Source: Paractinoplanes durhamensis (lineage in GTDB: Bacteria > Actinomycetota > Actinomycetes > Mycobacteriales > Micromonosporaceae). From it: DNA of 64,000 nucleotides. The stretch is taken from the NCBI RefSeq assembly GCF_016862175.1, contig NZ_BOML01000087.1:1-64000 (forward strand), read 5' to 3'. Position numbers and translations under genes: made by a program. This document shows positions 41,333 to 49,107 of the stretch, one piece after another (within the stretch, counting starts at the first letter, position 1; each line of letters begins with the position of its first letter). The notes beneath the pieces were generated by a model. That model did not search any database. It was not told where the DNA came from and saw only the letters and a list, made by a program, of their open reading frames with translations.

Positions 41333-41810
41333 GCATAACTCGCAGAATGGTGTCGGAGGTGAGCGGGTTCAGGGTGTCGGCGACGTGCACGTCGAGGTAG
41401 CCGGCGGCGCGCAGGTCACCGACGAGGATTTTGGTGACGCCGAGATGGAGGCCCAACCGTGCCGAGATCTCCGCGACCGAGACTGGCTCGACGCAGAGCG
41501 CCACCATCGCCTGCATCTCCGGGCTGAGCGACGTCAGCGGCAGCCGGCCCACTCGTGGATCGGGACGCCGGACGGTCACCTGGGTCTCGAGCTCGATCTC
41601 GCGATCGACCGCGTTGACCCGTCCGGCGGTCAGGATGAACGGGCGCAGGGCAGCGGAGCGGTCGGCCGGCGCCCGGTTCGGCTCGCCGGTGTTGCCGACA
41701 GCGCGGCTCGGGCTCCCGGCCGGCGCGGCGCCGGGCGGGGGTACCCGAAGGTATGGGGGGATTCTCCCGACGGGCTCGGGGTCCGGTGTGCCGCGATGTC
41801 CGCCATTCAA
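41310..41810 (-). CDS. cvnC: DUF742 protein (CvnC type)
   Basis: A 166-residue protein with a disordered Pro/Ala-rich N-terminus of about 60 residues, then the DUF742 winged-helix-like domain (VSVAEISARLGLHLGVTKILVGDL, then AGYLDVHVAD and NPLTSDTILRVMHGLRAI). No ATG or GTG occurs in this frame before the domain; the only plausible start is TTG 41810, whose bases overlap the roadblock stop (TTGA). The C-terminus overlaps the GTPase gene. Adapter role inferred from family. Confidence 0.87.
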   Translation of the reverse strand: MNGGHRGTPDPEPVGRIPPYLRVPPPGAAPAGSPSRAVGNTGEPNRAPADRSAALRPFILTAGRVNAVDREIELETQVTVRRPDPRVGRLPLTSLSPEMQAMVALCVEPVSVAEISARLGLHLGVTKILVGDLRAAGYLDVHVADTLNPLTSDTILRVMHGLRAIS

Positions 41811-42250
41811 AACTGGACAGCGCTTTTCAGTTCCGCGATCAATCCCGGCGTCAGGGTGGCTCCCGCCCGGCTTCCGAACAGCGTCATCTCGAACGCCACG
41901 GTGCCGAGGTTCGCTGACTTGGTCGCGATGACGCCCAGCGCCGAGCCGCGGCTGATCGAGGTGATCACCAGGTAACCGTCCACCAGGTCGACCACGACCC
42001 GGTTCAGCGCGCCCAGTTTGTACCACTCGGTCGCGCCCGCGGCCAGGCTGGTCATGCCGGAAACCACGGCGGCCAGGCGGTCGCAGTCGGCCCGTTCCCG
42101 CTTGGAGGCCTTCGCCATGAGCAGGCCGTCCGAGGAGACCACGATCGCCTCTTCCACGCCCGCCGTCTTCTTGGCGAACGAACCGAGAAGCCAGTTGAAC
42201 GTCTTCACTTCGGCGCTGAACTCGACGACGGGGGTCTGGATGCTGTCCAT
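41807..42250 (-). CDS. cvnB: Roadblock/LC7 protein (CvnB type)
   Basis: A 147-residue roadblock/LC7-fold protein (FAKKTAGVEEAIVVSSDGLL, then YLVITSISRGSALGVIATKSANLG, then MTLFGSRAG). Such proteins regulate the small GTPase of the same set. The ATG start (42250) lies 21 bases after the sensor kinase stop; the stop overlaps the TTG start of the DUF742 gene. Confidence 0.92.
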   Translation of the reverse strand: MDSIQTPVVEFSAEVKTFNWLLGSFAKKTAGVEEAIVVSSDGLLMAKASKRERADCDRLAAVVSGMTSLAAGATEWYKLGALNRVVVDLVDGYLVITSISRGSALGVIATKSANLGTVAFEMTLFGSRAGATLTPGLIAELKSAVQF

Positions 42251-42271
42251 GGTGCCGCTCCTTGCTCACTG

Positions 42272-44854
42272 TCAGTTTCGTTGCGAGAAGTCGTCGAATT
42301 CGAGCGCCCGCGCCACGCCCGACTCGAACTGCTCGACGAGGCTGCGGGCCTCGTCCGGATCCTGCTCGACCGCCGCGACGTCGACGATCGAGCGGCGAGG
42401 GGAACTCGGGGATGCGGGCAGGGTCGCTCCCGGTACCCGCCGGCTGAGCGCCCGGATCTCCCCGGGCGGAGCCGGAGCGACGACGTTCAGCGCGCGTCGA
42501 ACGCCGTCCTCGAATGCCTCCACGACCTCCAGCGCCGCGGCCGCATCGGCGAGCACCGGCTCCCGACTCGGCACCTCGGCGGACGTCCCCGCCGGCAGCC
42601 GCGCACCCGGGATCCGCCGGTTCAGCCCGGGAACCGGGGGGTGGGCCGTGTCCGGAATCGGTGCCTGGACCAGGCTCTGCGGCCGCGGCGCGGCCGGCGG
42701 CTCGCGGAAGGTGACCGTCGGCGTGTCACGGTGCGGCGGTGCCGTCGGCAGGCTACGAACCACCTGGAAGCCGTTCCAGGTCAGCGGATCGCCCATCGCC
42801 TCGGCGACCCGGGATATCGTGTCGGGCCGGCGTTGGGACGGAAGCCGCGGCGCCGGCTCGGGCGCCGGCCGGTACGAGGCCGAGGCCGCCGGAGCCGTCG
42901 GGCCGGCGGTGTCCCACGGCGGCTGCGACCACTCGACGGAGATCTGCCGCTGCTCCGGCACGGCGACGAGCTCGACCGGCTCCGCGGACGTGGCGACCCG
43001 CTCACCGGCCAGCAGCCCACCGCCGATCTGCACGCTGACGGTGACGCCGCCACCGGGAGTGTGCTGCAGGGCGACGTCCAGACCGTGGCGCCGAGCCAGC
43101 CGGCCGACCACGAACAGCCCGAGAACCTGGGTCGGCACGAGGTCGAGTCGCTCGCGGCGGCCGATGCGGGCGTGTTCCTCGGCGAGCCGCTCGTCGGGCA
43201 TCCCGATGCCGTGATCGACGACGACCAGCTGCGCGCCGCCCGGCACGGCCCGGCCGATGACGGCGACCCGGGTGTGCGGCGGCGAGAAGGTGGTGGCGTT
43301 CTCCAGCAACTCCGCGCAGACCAGGACCATGTCGCTGACGACCGCGGGGGCCAGCAACAGGTCGAGCGGAACGTCGATGTCGACGCGGTTGTACTCCTCG
43401 ATCTCGGCGAGGGCGAGGCGTACGACGTCGACCAGCCGGACCGGCGCGGAGTGGTTCTGTTCCCGGGTGGCACCGGAGATCACCACAAGGCTGTCGGCGC
43501 TGCGTCGCAGGCGGTTGGCGATGTGGTCGAGCTGGTAGAGCTTGGCCAGGCGATCCGAACTCGTCTCGTCGTTCTCCAACTCGTCGATCAGCGACACCTG
43601 CCCGCCGACCAGGTTCTGGGTACGCCGGCCGATGTGGCCGAACATCTCAGCGACGTTGTGCCGGCTGAGGACCTGGCGCTCGACGAGCTGGGACGCGGTG
43701 TTCCGGACACGCTCGAAGGCGCGCGCCAGCTCGCCGATCTCGTCGTTGGTGTTCACGTCGAGCACGTCGAGCCGCACCGGCTCGTCCGGCTCGCTCTCGT
43801 CGTCGGCCACCCGCCGCAGTTCCGCCTCACCGGCTTCGGCCACCTGCTCGGCCGAACGGCTCAGCCGGGTCAGCGGCACCGCCACGGCCCGGGCCACGAT
43901 CGCCACCAGAATCAAAACCGCGAGCAGAACGACAAGGGCAAGAGCGCCGATCCCGTACGCGATAGTCAGTTGTTCCCGTCGTTGCTGGTCGACCAGCGCG
44001 GTGGTGTCGCTGACGAGACGCTTCTCGACGAAGCCACCCAGCACGCTGAACGACTGGAGGGTGGGGAACAGAGTGTCGAGTGGTAGCGCCGCCATCGTCT
44101 TGGCCGGATCGGCCTCGAGCCTGGCGTTGAAGTTCTGGCCGACGCGTTCCTGGAACGCGGATGCCACCAGGTCGTACAGCTCCCGCTCGGACTGGGTGGC
44201 GAAGGCCTCGAACCGATCGAGATAGACCTCGTACTCCACCGTCTCCTCGCGGTAACGCTCGGCCATGCCATCGATGTCGCCACCCGCCGCCATCACGGCG
44301 AGCAGCGCCGTGCTCTCGGTGCTGGACTCGTTCAGGCCCAGCACGGCGTCCAGCGTGATGAGCTGCCGACCGGCGGTGCTGCCGGCGTCGGCGTGCTGGG
44401 TGAGCTGGAGCGACTCGATCATGTCGTCCAGCACCGGGGCGAACTGTTCGAGCACCTGATCGGGCGTGATGGTCCGGGATCGCACCCCTTGCCGCACCTT
44501 GTTCAGGTCCGCCACTTTGTCGATCTCGGTGCGCACCGCGGACGGCAGCTCGTCACCCAGGTCCAGCCGGATGTCGCGGACCCGGTCGGTGACCGCCGCG
44601 ATCTGCAGCTGGAGGGCGTCCGCGTCCACGGCGCCGAGCAGATAGCCGACCGAGAGCAGCCGCTCGCGCTGGAGGTCCTGCAACAGCGGCCCGACCTGCC
44701 CGGCCACCACGGCGTCCGCGTTGACGTCGTTCGCCCGGTTGGCGTCGGTGACCAGGTTGCGGATCACGGGCAGGACCAGGCCGGCCATCGCCAGCAGCGG
44801 GATCATGACCAGCAGCGTCAGCTTGCCGCGGATACGGAGCTTACTGAGGAGCAC
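42272..44854 (-). CDS. cvnA: Conservon sensor histidine kinase (CvnA type)
   Basis: An 860-residue membrane kinase. A first transmembrane helix (about residues 12-30) and a second (about 300-325) enclose a sensory region resembling nitrate/nitrite-sensing domains. HAMP-like sequence follows, then an ATPase domain with N-box ELLENATTFSPP near 515, G1 box VDHGIGM and GGGVTVSV. The last 230 residues are a disordered Pro-rich tail. A conventional H-box is not obvious. It begins the downstream set and itself overlaps the extra membrane sensor gene by 14 bases, so all five are probably one operon. Confidence 0.92.
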   Translation of the reverse strand: MLLSKLRIRGKLTLLVMIPLLAMAGLVLPVIRNLVTDANRANDVNADAVVAGQVGPLLQDLQRERLLSVGYLLGAVDADALQLQIAAVTDRVRDIRLDLGDELPSAVRTEIDKVADLNKVRQGVRSRTITPDQVLEQFAPVLDDMIESLQLTQHADAGSTAGRQLITLDAVLGLNESSTESTALLAVMAAGGDIDGMAERYREETVEYEVYLDRFEAFATQSERELYDLVASAFQERVGQNFNARLEADPAKTMAALPLDTLFPTLQSFSVLGGFVEKRLVSDTTALVDQQRREQLTIAYGIGALALVVLLAVLILVAIVARAVAVPLTRLSRSAEQVAEAGEAELRRVADDESEPDEPVRLDVLDVNTNDEIGELARAFERVRNTASQLVERQVLSRHNVAEMFGHIGRRTQNLVGGQVSLIDELENDETSSDRLAKLYQLDHIANRLRRSADSLVVISGATREQNHSAPVRLVDVVRLALAEIEEYNRVDIDVPLDLLLAPAVVSDMVLVCAELLENATTFSPPHTRVAVIGRAVPGGAQLVVVDHGIGMPDERLAEEHARIGRRERLDLVPTQVLGLFVVGRLARRHGLDVALQHTPGGGVTVSVQIGGGLLAGERVATSAEPVELVAVPEQRQISVEWSQPPWDTAGPTAPAASASYRPAPEPAPRLPSQRRPDTISRVAEAMGDPLTWNGFQVVRSLPTAPPHRDTPTVTFREPPAAPRPQSLVQAPIPDTAHPPVPGLNRRIPGARLPAGTSAEVPSREPVLADAAAALEVVEAFEDGVRRALNVVAPAPPGEIRALSRRVPGATLPASPSSPRRSIVDVAAVEQDPDEARSLVEQFESGVARALEFDDFSQRN

Positions 44855-46046
44855 TGAACTGCTCCCACCGTGCGTATTCGGAGCCGGCCGTCTCGCTCGG
44901 CCGGGATTCGGGCCGCTGCACCGGACCGGTCGGCCATGGAGTCGGCGGTACGGTCACTGGCTGAGCCGGCGCCGGGTGCGCCGGATCGTGCCGGCCCGCC
45001 GTCGGCCGTTCCCGCGGCGGTGCCCCCTTGTCCTGGCGCCGCCGGGCCACCAGCGACGGCACGACCAGCGCGAGCCCCAGCAGCACCGGCGCCAGCAGGA
45101 TTCCGATCGCCAGGAGACGACGATGGCTCAGCGACGCAAGCCGGTCGGCCAGGGCGCTGTCGATCTGGGTGAGGAGCGTCGCCGAGAGGTCCGCCGCGGC
45201 TGCCTGCATCTCGTCGCGGGAACGAACGACCTTGGCCGTGTCGATCCGGCCCGTGCCGTTCGACAGCGGCGACATCAAGGGCGCCAGGTCGTCGATCGAC
45301 CGGTTGAAGCGGTCGAGCTTGCTCAGCAGCGCGGTTCCGAGCGCCCCGCCGTCGGAGCCCTCCACGGCCAGTCGGATGTCGTCGGAGAGGTCCTTGGCGT
45401 TGCCGGCCAGGCCTGAATACGCGGACCTGACGTCGTCGGCCACCTTGGCCTGGGCTGCCGGGGACTCGCCGACGACGCTCAGCAGGAGATCGGTGTACTG
45501 GGCGGCCGCGACGATGCCCTCGGGCAGTTCCTGGGCCGCGCCGTCCTCCAGGTAGTAGGTGTCGACCTCCGGGTCGCGGATCAGTTGGGACGTGTTGCGA
45601 ACCTTGTCCATCAGGGCCAGCAGCAGTTCGCTGACCCCGCCGTACGCGGCGATGATCGGCGCAGCGGCACCCTCGGCGGGAAGTGACTCGACCTTGGTCC
45701 GCAACTCGGTCCATCGGTCCTCGGTGCGCAACCGTTCGCCGAGCTCCTTGTCGGCCTTGGCGACGTCAGCGACCGCAAGGGCCAGTGGCTCGCGTGGCGC
45801 CGAACCGCCGCGGACCGCCACGGATTCCGCATTCGTCAACGCGATCTCCAACGGTTCCAGCGCCTGGATGTACCGGATGCCGTCGCGCTCCAGCGAGGCG
45901 AAGGTGGACTGCTCCCCGACCGACTGCCACACCAGGGAGAACAGCACTGTCGCCGACACCATCAGGGCAATGGGAAACAACATCCGCGTTCCGCTGCCGA
46001 ACGGCCGCCGCGCACGCAGACGCTGGCGCGCTCCTGCAGTCATCAT
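44841..46046 (-). CDS. Membrane sensor-like protein upstream of the conservon
   Basis: A 401-residue protein with one transmembrane helix near residues 22-40, a helical extracellular domain of about 270 residues, a second helix near 315-335 (LLAIGILLAPVLLGLALVV) and a Pro-rich cytoplasmic tail. It has no kinase or methyl-accepting motif. The layout copies the sensory half of the adjacent kinase, so it may be a co-sensor derived from it. It overlaps the kinase start by 14 bases. Family not recognised by me. Confidence 0.8.
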   Translation of the reverse strand: MMTAGARQRLRARRPFGSGTRMLFPIALMVSATVLFSLVWQSVGEQSTFASLERDGIRYIQALEPLEIALTNAESVAVRGGSAPREPLALAVADVAKADKELGERLRTEDRWTELRTKVESLPAEGAAAPIIAAYGGVSELLLALMDKVRNTSQLIRDPEVDTYYLEDGAAQELPEGIVAAAQYTDLLLSVVGESPAAQAKVADDVRSAYSGLAGNAKDLSDDIRLAVEGSDGGALGTALLSKLDRFNRSIDDLAPLMSPLSNGTGRIDTAKVVRSRDEMQAAAADLSATLLTQIDSALADRLASLSHRRLLAIGILLAPVLLGLALVVPSLVARRRQDKGAPPRERPTAGRHDPAHPAPAQPVTVPPTPWPTGPVQRPESRPSETAGSEYARWEQFSAPQ

Positions 46047-46394
46047 CGCTCACCCTCTGGGCGACGGCGGAAAGTCCGCGCCCGCGCTACGTTGGAAAGG
46101 TCCTGACCTGGGAACCGGGAATTTGGATCGATGGGACCATACTCACGTGGCGTTGCATGCAGTCATGACTCCATCGACCGACTGTCACGGCGTAACGGGT
46201 AGGTTGTGGCGACACTCCAGTTAGGACTGTTCATCGTTCATGTGGCGCTGAGCGGAAGACCTTGCCAACTGATCATGCGCAACATAGGGTTCCGCGCCCT
46301 GCCATCACCCAGCCTTTGCCGAGTCCCCGGGGACTGCCGGCCGACCGCATCGGTGGCCGAGCCATGGGCTCTCCGTCTGGCGGTGAGCGTTCGG
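46047..46394. other. Intergenic stretch upstream of the conservon operon
   Basis: About 350 bases without a supported ORF. It must hold the promoter of the conservon operon on the minus strand and the 3' end of the membrane-protein transcript. I see no strong hairpin or repeat. Confidence 0.5.
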
Positions 46395-47987
46395 TCAGGC
46401 GGTGGCGTCGCGGTAGAGCGGTAGCGGGCCCGGCCAGTTCGGGGCTCGAGTGCAGAAGCGGCGGCCTGCGGCCTGAGCGGTCGCGGCGTCCAGGGTCTGG
46501 TCGATGCGCTGGGTGTCGAGGGGGTTCTTGACCGACAGCAGGCGGGTGCGCAGCGCGCAGCGGCGGTGGTCGCCGTCGGCGGTGGGGTCGACGTCGGCGA
46601 TCTCCTGGGCGATCCGGTTGTGCAGGTACGGCACGCGCTCCGTCGCGGAGCGCTGGTGGTAGGCGCTGTTTGCCGCGGCCGAGACCACCGTGACGCCGCT
46701 CAGTGCGATCAGGGTCACGGCGGCGGTCAACCGGCGAGCCCGGGGCAGTGCGGTGGCCGCGGCGACGACGAGGGCGCTGCCGCCGACCGTGGTCAGGGCA
46801 CTGTCGCGCCAGCCGACGCCGTACTGGCCCGCGGCCGCGGCCTGCTGCATCCAGACGTTGAGAGACGCGATCCCGGCGGCCAGGGCCAGGACCGTCGCGG
46901 ACACGCCGGCCAGGGTCAGCGTCTGCCGAGCGTCCAGGCTCGGCAGGGCCGGCAGGGCTCGCAGCAGCAGCCCGGCGACGACCAGCAGGGCGGCCGCGGC
47001 GAGAGCGGTCACCGGCGCGGCCAGCCAGCCGCGGGTTCCCGCGGTCGCCCACTGCCACATCAGCGGCGGCAGCCAGGAGATCAGGCGGTCGGGGACGGCG
47101 GCCGCCGCGCCCGGCAGGGAGACCGCCGACCCCTCGTAACAGTCGCCGCGGCTGCAGGTCTCCGCGATGGCCATCCGCACCGGCACGATGACCGGCAGGA
47201 ACCCGGCGCACAGTAGAAGCACGAACCGGACCCCGCTGTCGCGAAGCATGTTCCGCAGGCGGACGGCGAACACCAGCCGGGCGCGCAGGCCGACCGCGAC
47301 GACGCAGAGCGGGATCGCTAGGCAGGCCATCTCGTTGAAGGCGGCGATCGCGGCCCCGGCCAGGACGGCCAGCGTGCCCCGGAGGAGCGACAGCCGCGGC
47401 AGGCCGACGGTTGCGCAGGCCCACGCGGCGACGGCCAGGACGAGGCTGCTGGTCATGAAATACAGGCCGCTGAACAGCACGGTGGTGCTCACCGGCCCGG
47501 CGGCGACGAGACCGCCGCCGACCGCGAACGGCAGCAGCGCCACCGGCACCGGCGGGGCGGTACGCAACGGCCGGGTGCGGCCGGTCGCGTACGCGGCGAA
47601 CAGCACCGCACAGCCGGTCAGCACGATGGCCGTGACGAGAGCCGCGAGCCGCAGCCCGACGTTGACCGGAATCCCGAACACGTCCGACAGCGCGAACACG
47701 GCGACGTTCTGGGCCCACTCGTAGGTGCGCCCCAGCGGCCGGAAGTTGCCGAGGTTCAGGAAGTAGGGCACCGCCCGGAACGCGTCGACCGGCACCTCCC
47801 ACGGCCGGTCCAGGTAGACCCCGCCGAAGGCGTACACATTCAGCTGATCGTCCGCCCACGGCGCCTGCGTCATCAGCGGCGCCAGCACCACCGTCGGCAC
47901 CACCACCGTGCCGACCCCAACGGCATCCCAGGCCGGATGACGCCGCGACATGGACCCGAGCTGCTCGTCAGCGAGAGGCGCAATCAC
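46395..47987 (-). CDS. Polytopic membrane protein, glycosyltransferase-like
   Basis: A 530-residue protein with about ten hydrophobic segments and a short, charged C-terminal soluble part containing two cysteines (DHRRCALRTR and GRRFCTRAP). The N-terminal loop with WADDQLNVYAFGG, including paired acidic residues after the first helix, recalls the catalytic loop of GT-C type membrane glycosyltransferases, but I cannot identify the family. The GTG start at 47987 is used; an ATG at 47951 is also possible. Confidence 0.72.
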   Translation of the reverse strand: MIAPLADEQLGSMSRRHPAWDAVGVGTVVVPTVVLAPLMTQAPWADDQLNVYAFGGVYLDRPWEVPVDAFRAVPYFLNLGNFRPLGRTYEWAQNVAVFALSDVFGIPVNVGLRLAALVTAIVLTGCAVLFAAYATGRTRPLRTAPPVPVALLPFAVGGGLVAAGPVSTTVLFSGLYFMTSSLVLAVAAWACATVGLPRLSLLRGTLAVLAGAAIAAFNEMACLAIPLCVVAVGLRARLVFAVRLRNMLRDSGVRFVLLLCAGFLPVIVPVRMAIAETCSRGDCYEGSAVSLPGAAAAVPDRLISWLPPLMWQWATAGTRGWLAAPVTALAAAALLVVAGLLLRALPALPSLDARQTLTLAGVSATVLALAAGIASLNVWMQQAAAAGQYGVGWRDSALTTVGGSALVVAAATALPRARRLTAAVTLIALSGVTVVSAAANSAYHQRSATERVPYLHNRIAQEIADVDPTADGDHRRCALRTRLLSVKNPLDTQRIDQTLDAATAQAAGRRFCTRAPNWPGPLPLYRDATA

Positions 47988-48133
47988 AGTGAATACAACG
48001 CCCGCCCCGGCTGCGAGGCATGGGTCGACCGGCGACTATTTGTCGAGGCAGGCGTCCCAATCCTGGTCCTCGGTATGCGGTCCCCGTCGACCAAGAGTGC
48101 GACCTGACAAGTCCGGTGCGTCATAATCTCGCT

Positions 48134-48409
48134 ATGGAAGCCAGTGAACTGCCCGATCGATTCGAGGGGCTGGAGCAGCGAATCCCTGAGTCGTGGGATG
48201 AGTTCCGTGGGCCGGCCAGCGGCGTGGTGCATCTGCCGAACCGGCTCGCCCTGTTCTCCATCCTGCTCGACTGCGGCCAACGCGAAGACATCGTCAGGTA
48301 CGTGGACCCCCACCTGCTGCGCGGCGACTGGCCCCGGCTGTGCCGAGCAACGACATCGCAGGTGACCCGTCGTTGGGAGCAGCGCCTACCCGGCCTCGCG
48401 GCGGCCTGA
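48134..48409 (+). CDS. Small protein paired with an AbiEii-type gene
   Basis: A 91-residue soluble protein (LPDRFEGLEQRIPESWDEFRGP, ending RLPGLAAA). It looks like the small partner protein often encoded directly before AbiEii-like nucleotidyltransferases in streptomycetes; this is recalled from general knowledge, not computed. CATAAT ends six bases before the ATG, suggesting leaderless transcription. The following coding remnant begins six bases after its stop. With its partner broken, it may itself be non-functional. Confidence 0.6.
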   Translation: MEASELPDRFEGLEQRIPESWDEFRGPASGVVHLPNRLALFSILLDCGQREDIVRYVDPHLLRGDWPRLCRATTSQVTRRWEQRLPGLAAA

Positions 48410-48414
48410 CCCGG

Positions 48415-48926
48415 ATGGACGACTTCCACCGACGGCTCGCTCAGATCGCTTTCGACGCCGGCGACGACTTGGGTCTGGTGCTTGCGGGTGGGTACGCCAT
48501 CGCCATGCATGAGTTGACCAGCAGGCCCTCGCACGATGTCGACTTCGCGACTGCCTCGCCGTTGCCGTTACCGCAGATCGTCGAGCAGTTGGCCGACGCG
48601 CCCTGCACGACCGGGCGTTGCACCGCGACTTCATCGACGTGCAAGCAGCAGCACGATCCGGATATACCCCGAGCGACCTTGAGCGCCTCGGCCGTCGACA
48701 CGCCCCGCACTTCACCCTGTCCGACCTCGCTGACCGGCTCGCCTCGATCGACGACCGCGATGACCGCACCTTCACCGATTACGGCCTTGACGACCGGCAG
48801 ATCCAAGACCTGCGGGCGTGGGCGACCGAATGGGAAGACGGCATCCGTCTACGGCTGAGTTCCGGTACTGACCTGCGGCCTGGACCGGGGGAACCGGATT
48901 GGGACACCTACCTCGACCACGAGTAG
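48415..48926 (+). pseudogene. AbiEii-type nucleotidyltransferase, internally deleted and frameshifted
   Basis: The first frame, from ATG 48415, gives the nucleotidyltransferase N-terminus (LVLAGGYAIAMHELTSRPSHDVDF, the GG...DxDF polymerase-beta-like core) and loses sense after about 60 residues. From about 48607 another frame resumes with the family's C-terminal part (ALHDRALHRDFIDVQAAARSG, then LDDRQIQDLRAWA) and ends at 48926. Roughly 80 residues of the middle are missing at the junction. An in-frame TTA codon is present. The gene is a remnant of an abortive-infection or toxin-type enzyme. Confidence 0.75.
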
Positions 48927-48949
48927 TGGTCCGGAGGGTGCGTGAGAAG

Positions 48950-49035
48950 GTGGGACAGGGTCAATCGCCTTGCTGATGCGGCCTCGCCCCATCTTTCTCC
49001 AGCACCGGGACAATCCGGTTGACTGGTGGCAATGG
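48950..49035 (+). pseudogene. Relic of the 5' end of a DUF255 gene
   Basis: The sequence GTGGGACAGGG...AATCGCCTTGCT reads NRLADAASPHL, then after one extra base QHRDNPVDWWQWSE. The intact DUF255 gene at 57357 begins MANRLASATSPYLLQHKDNPVDWWPWGE with a similar leader (GTGGCAGGG). I count 31 matching bases of 42 across the second half. The start codon appears lost, and similarity ends after about 28 codons. It lies in the same orientation as, and about 8.4 kb before, the intact gene. Confidence 0.7.
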
Positions 49036-49107
49036 TCTGAAGTAGTGCTGGCGCGCGACAAAGTTGCAGGTAACGACTTCGAGGTCACGGGGTAGAGGCC
49101 GGTCTAG

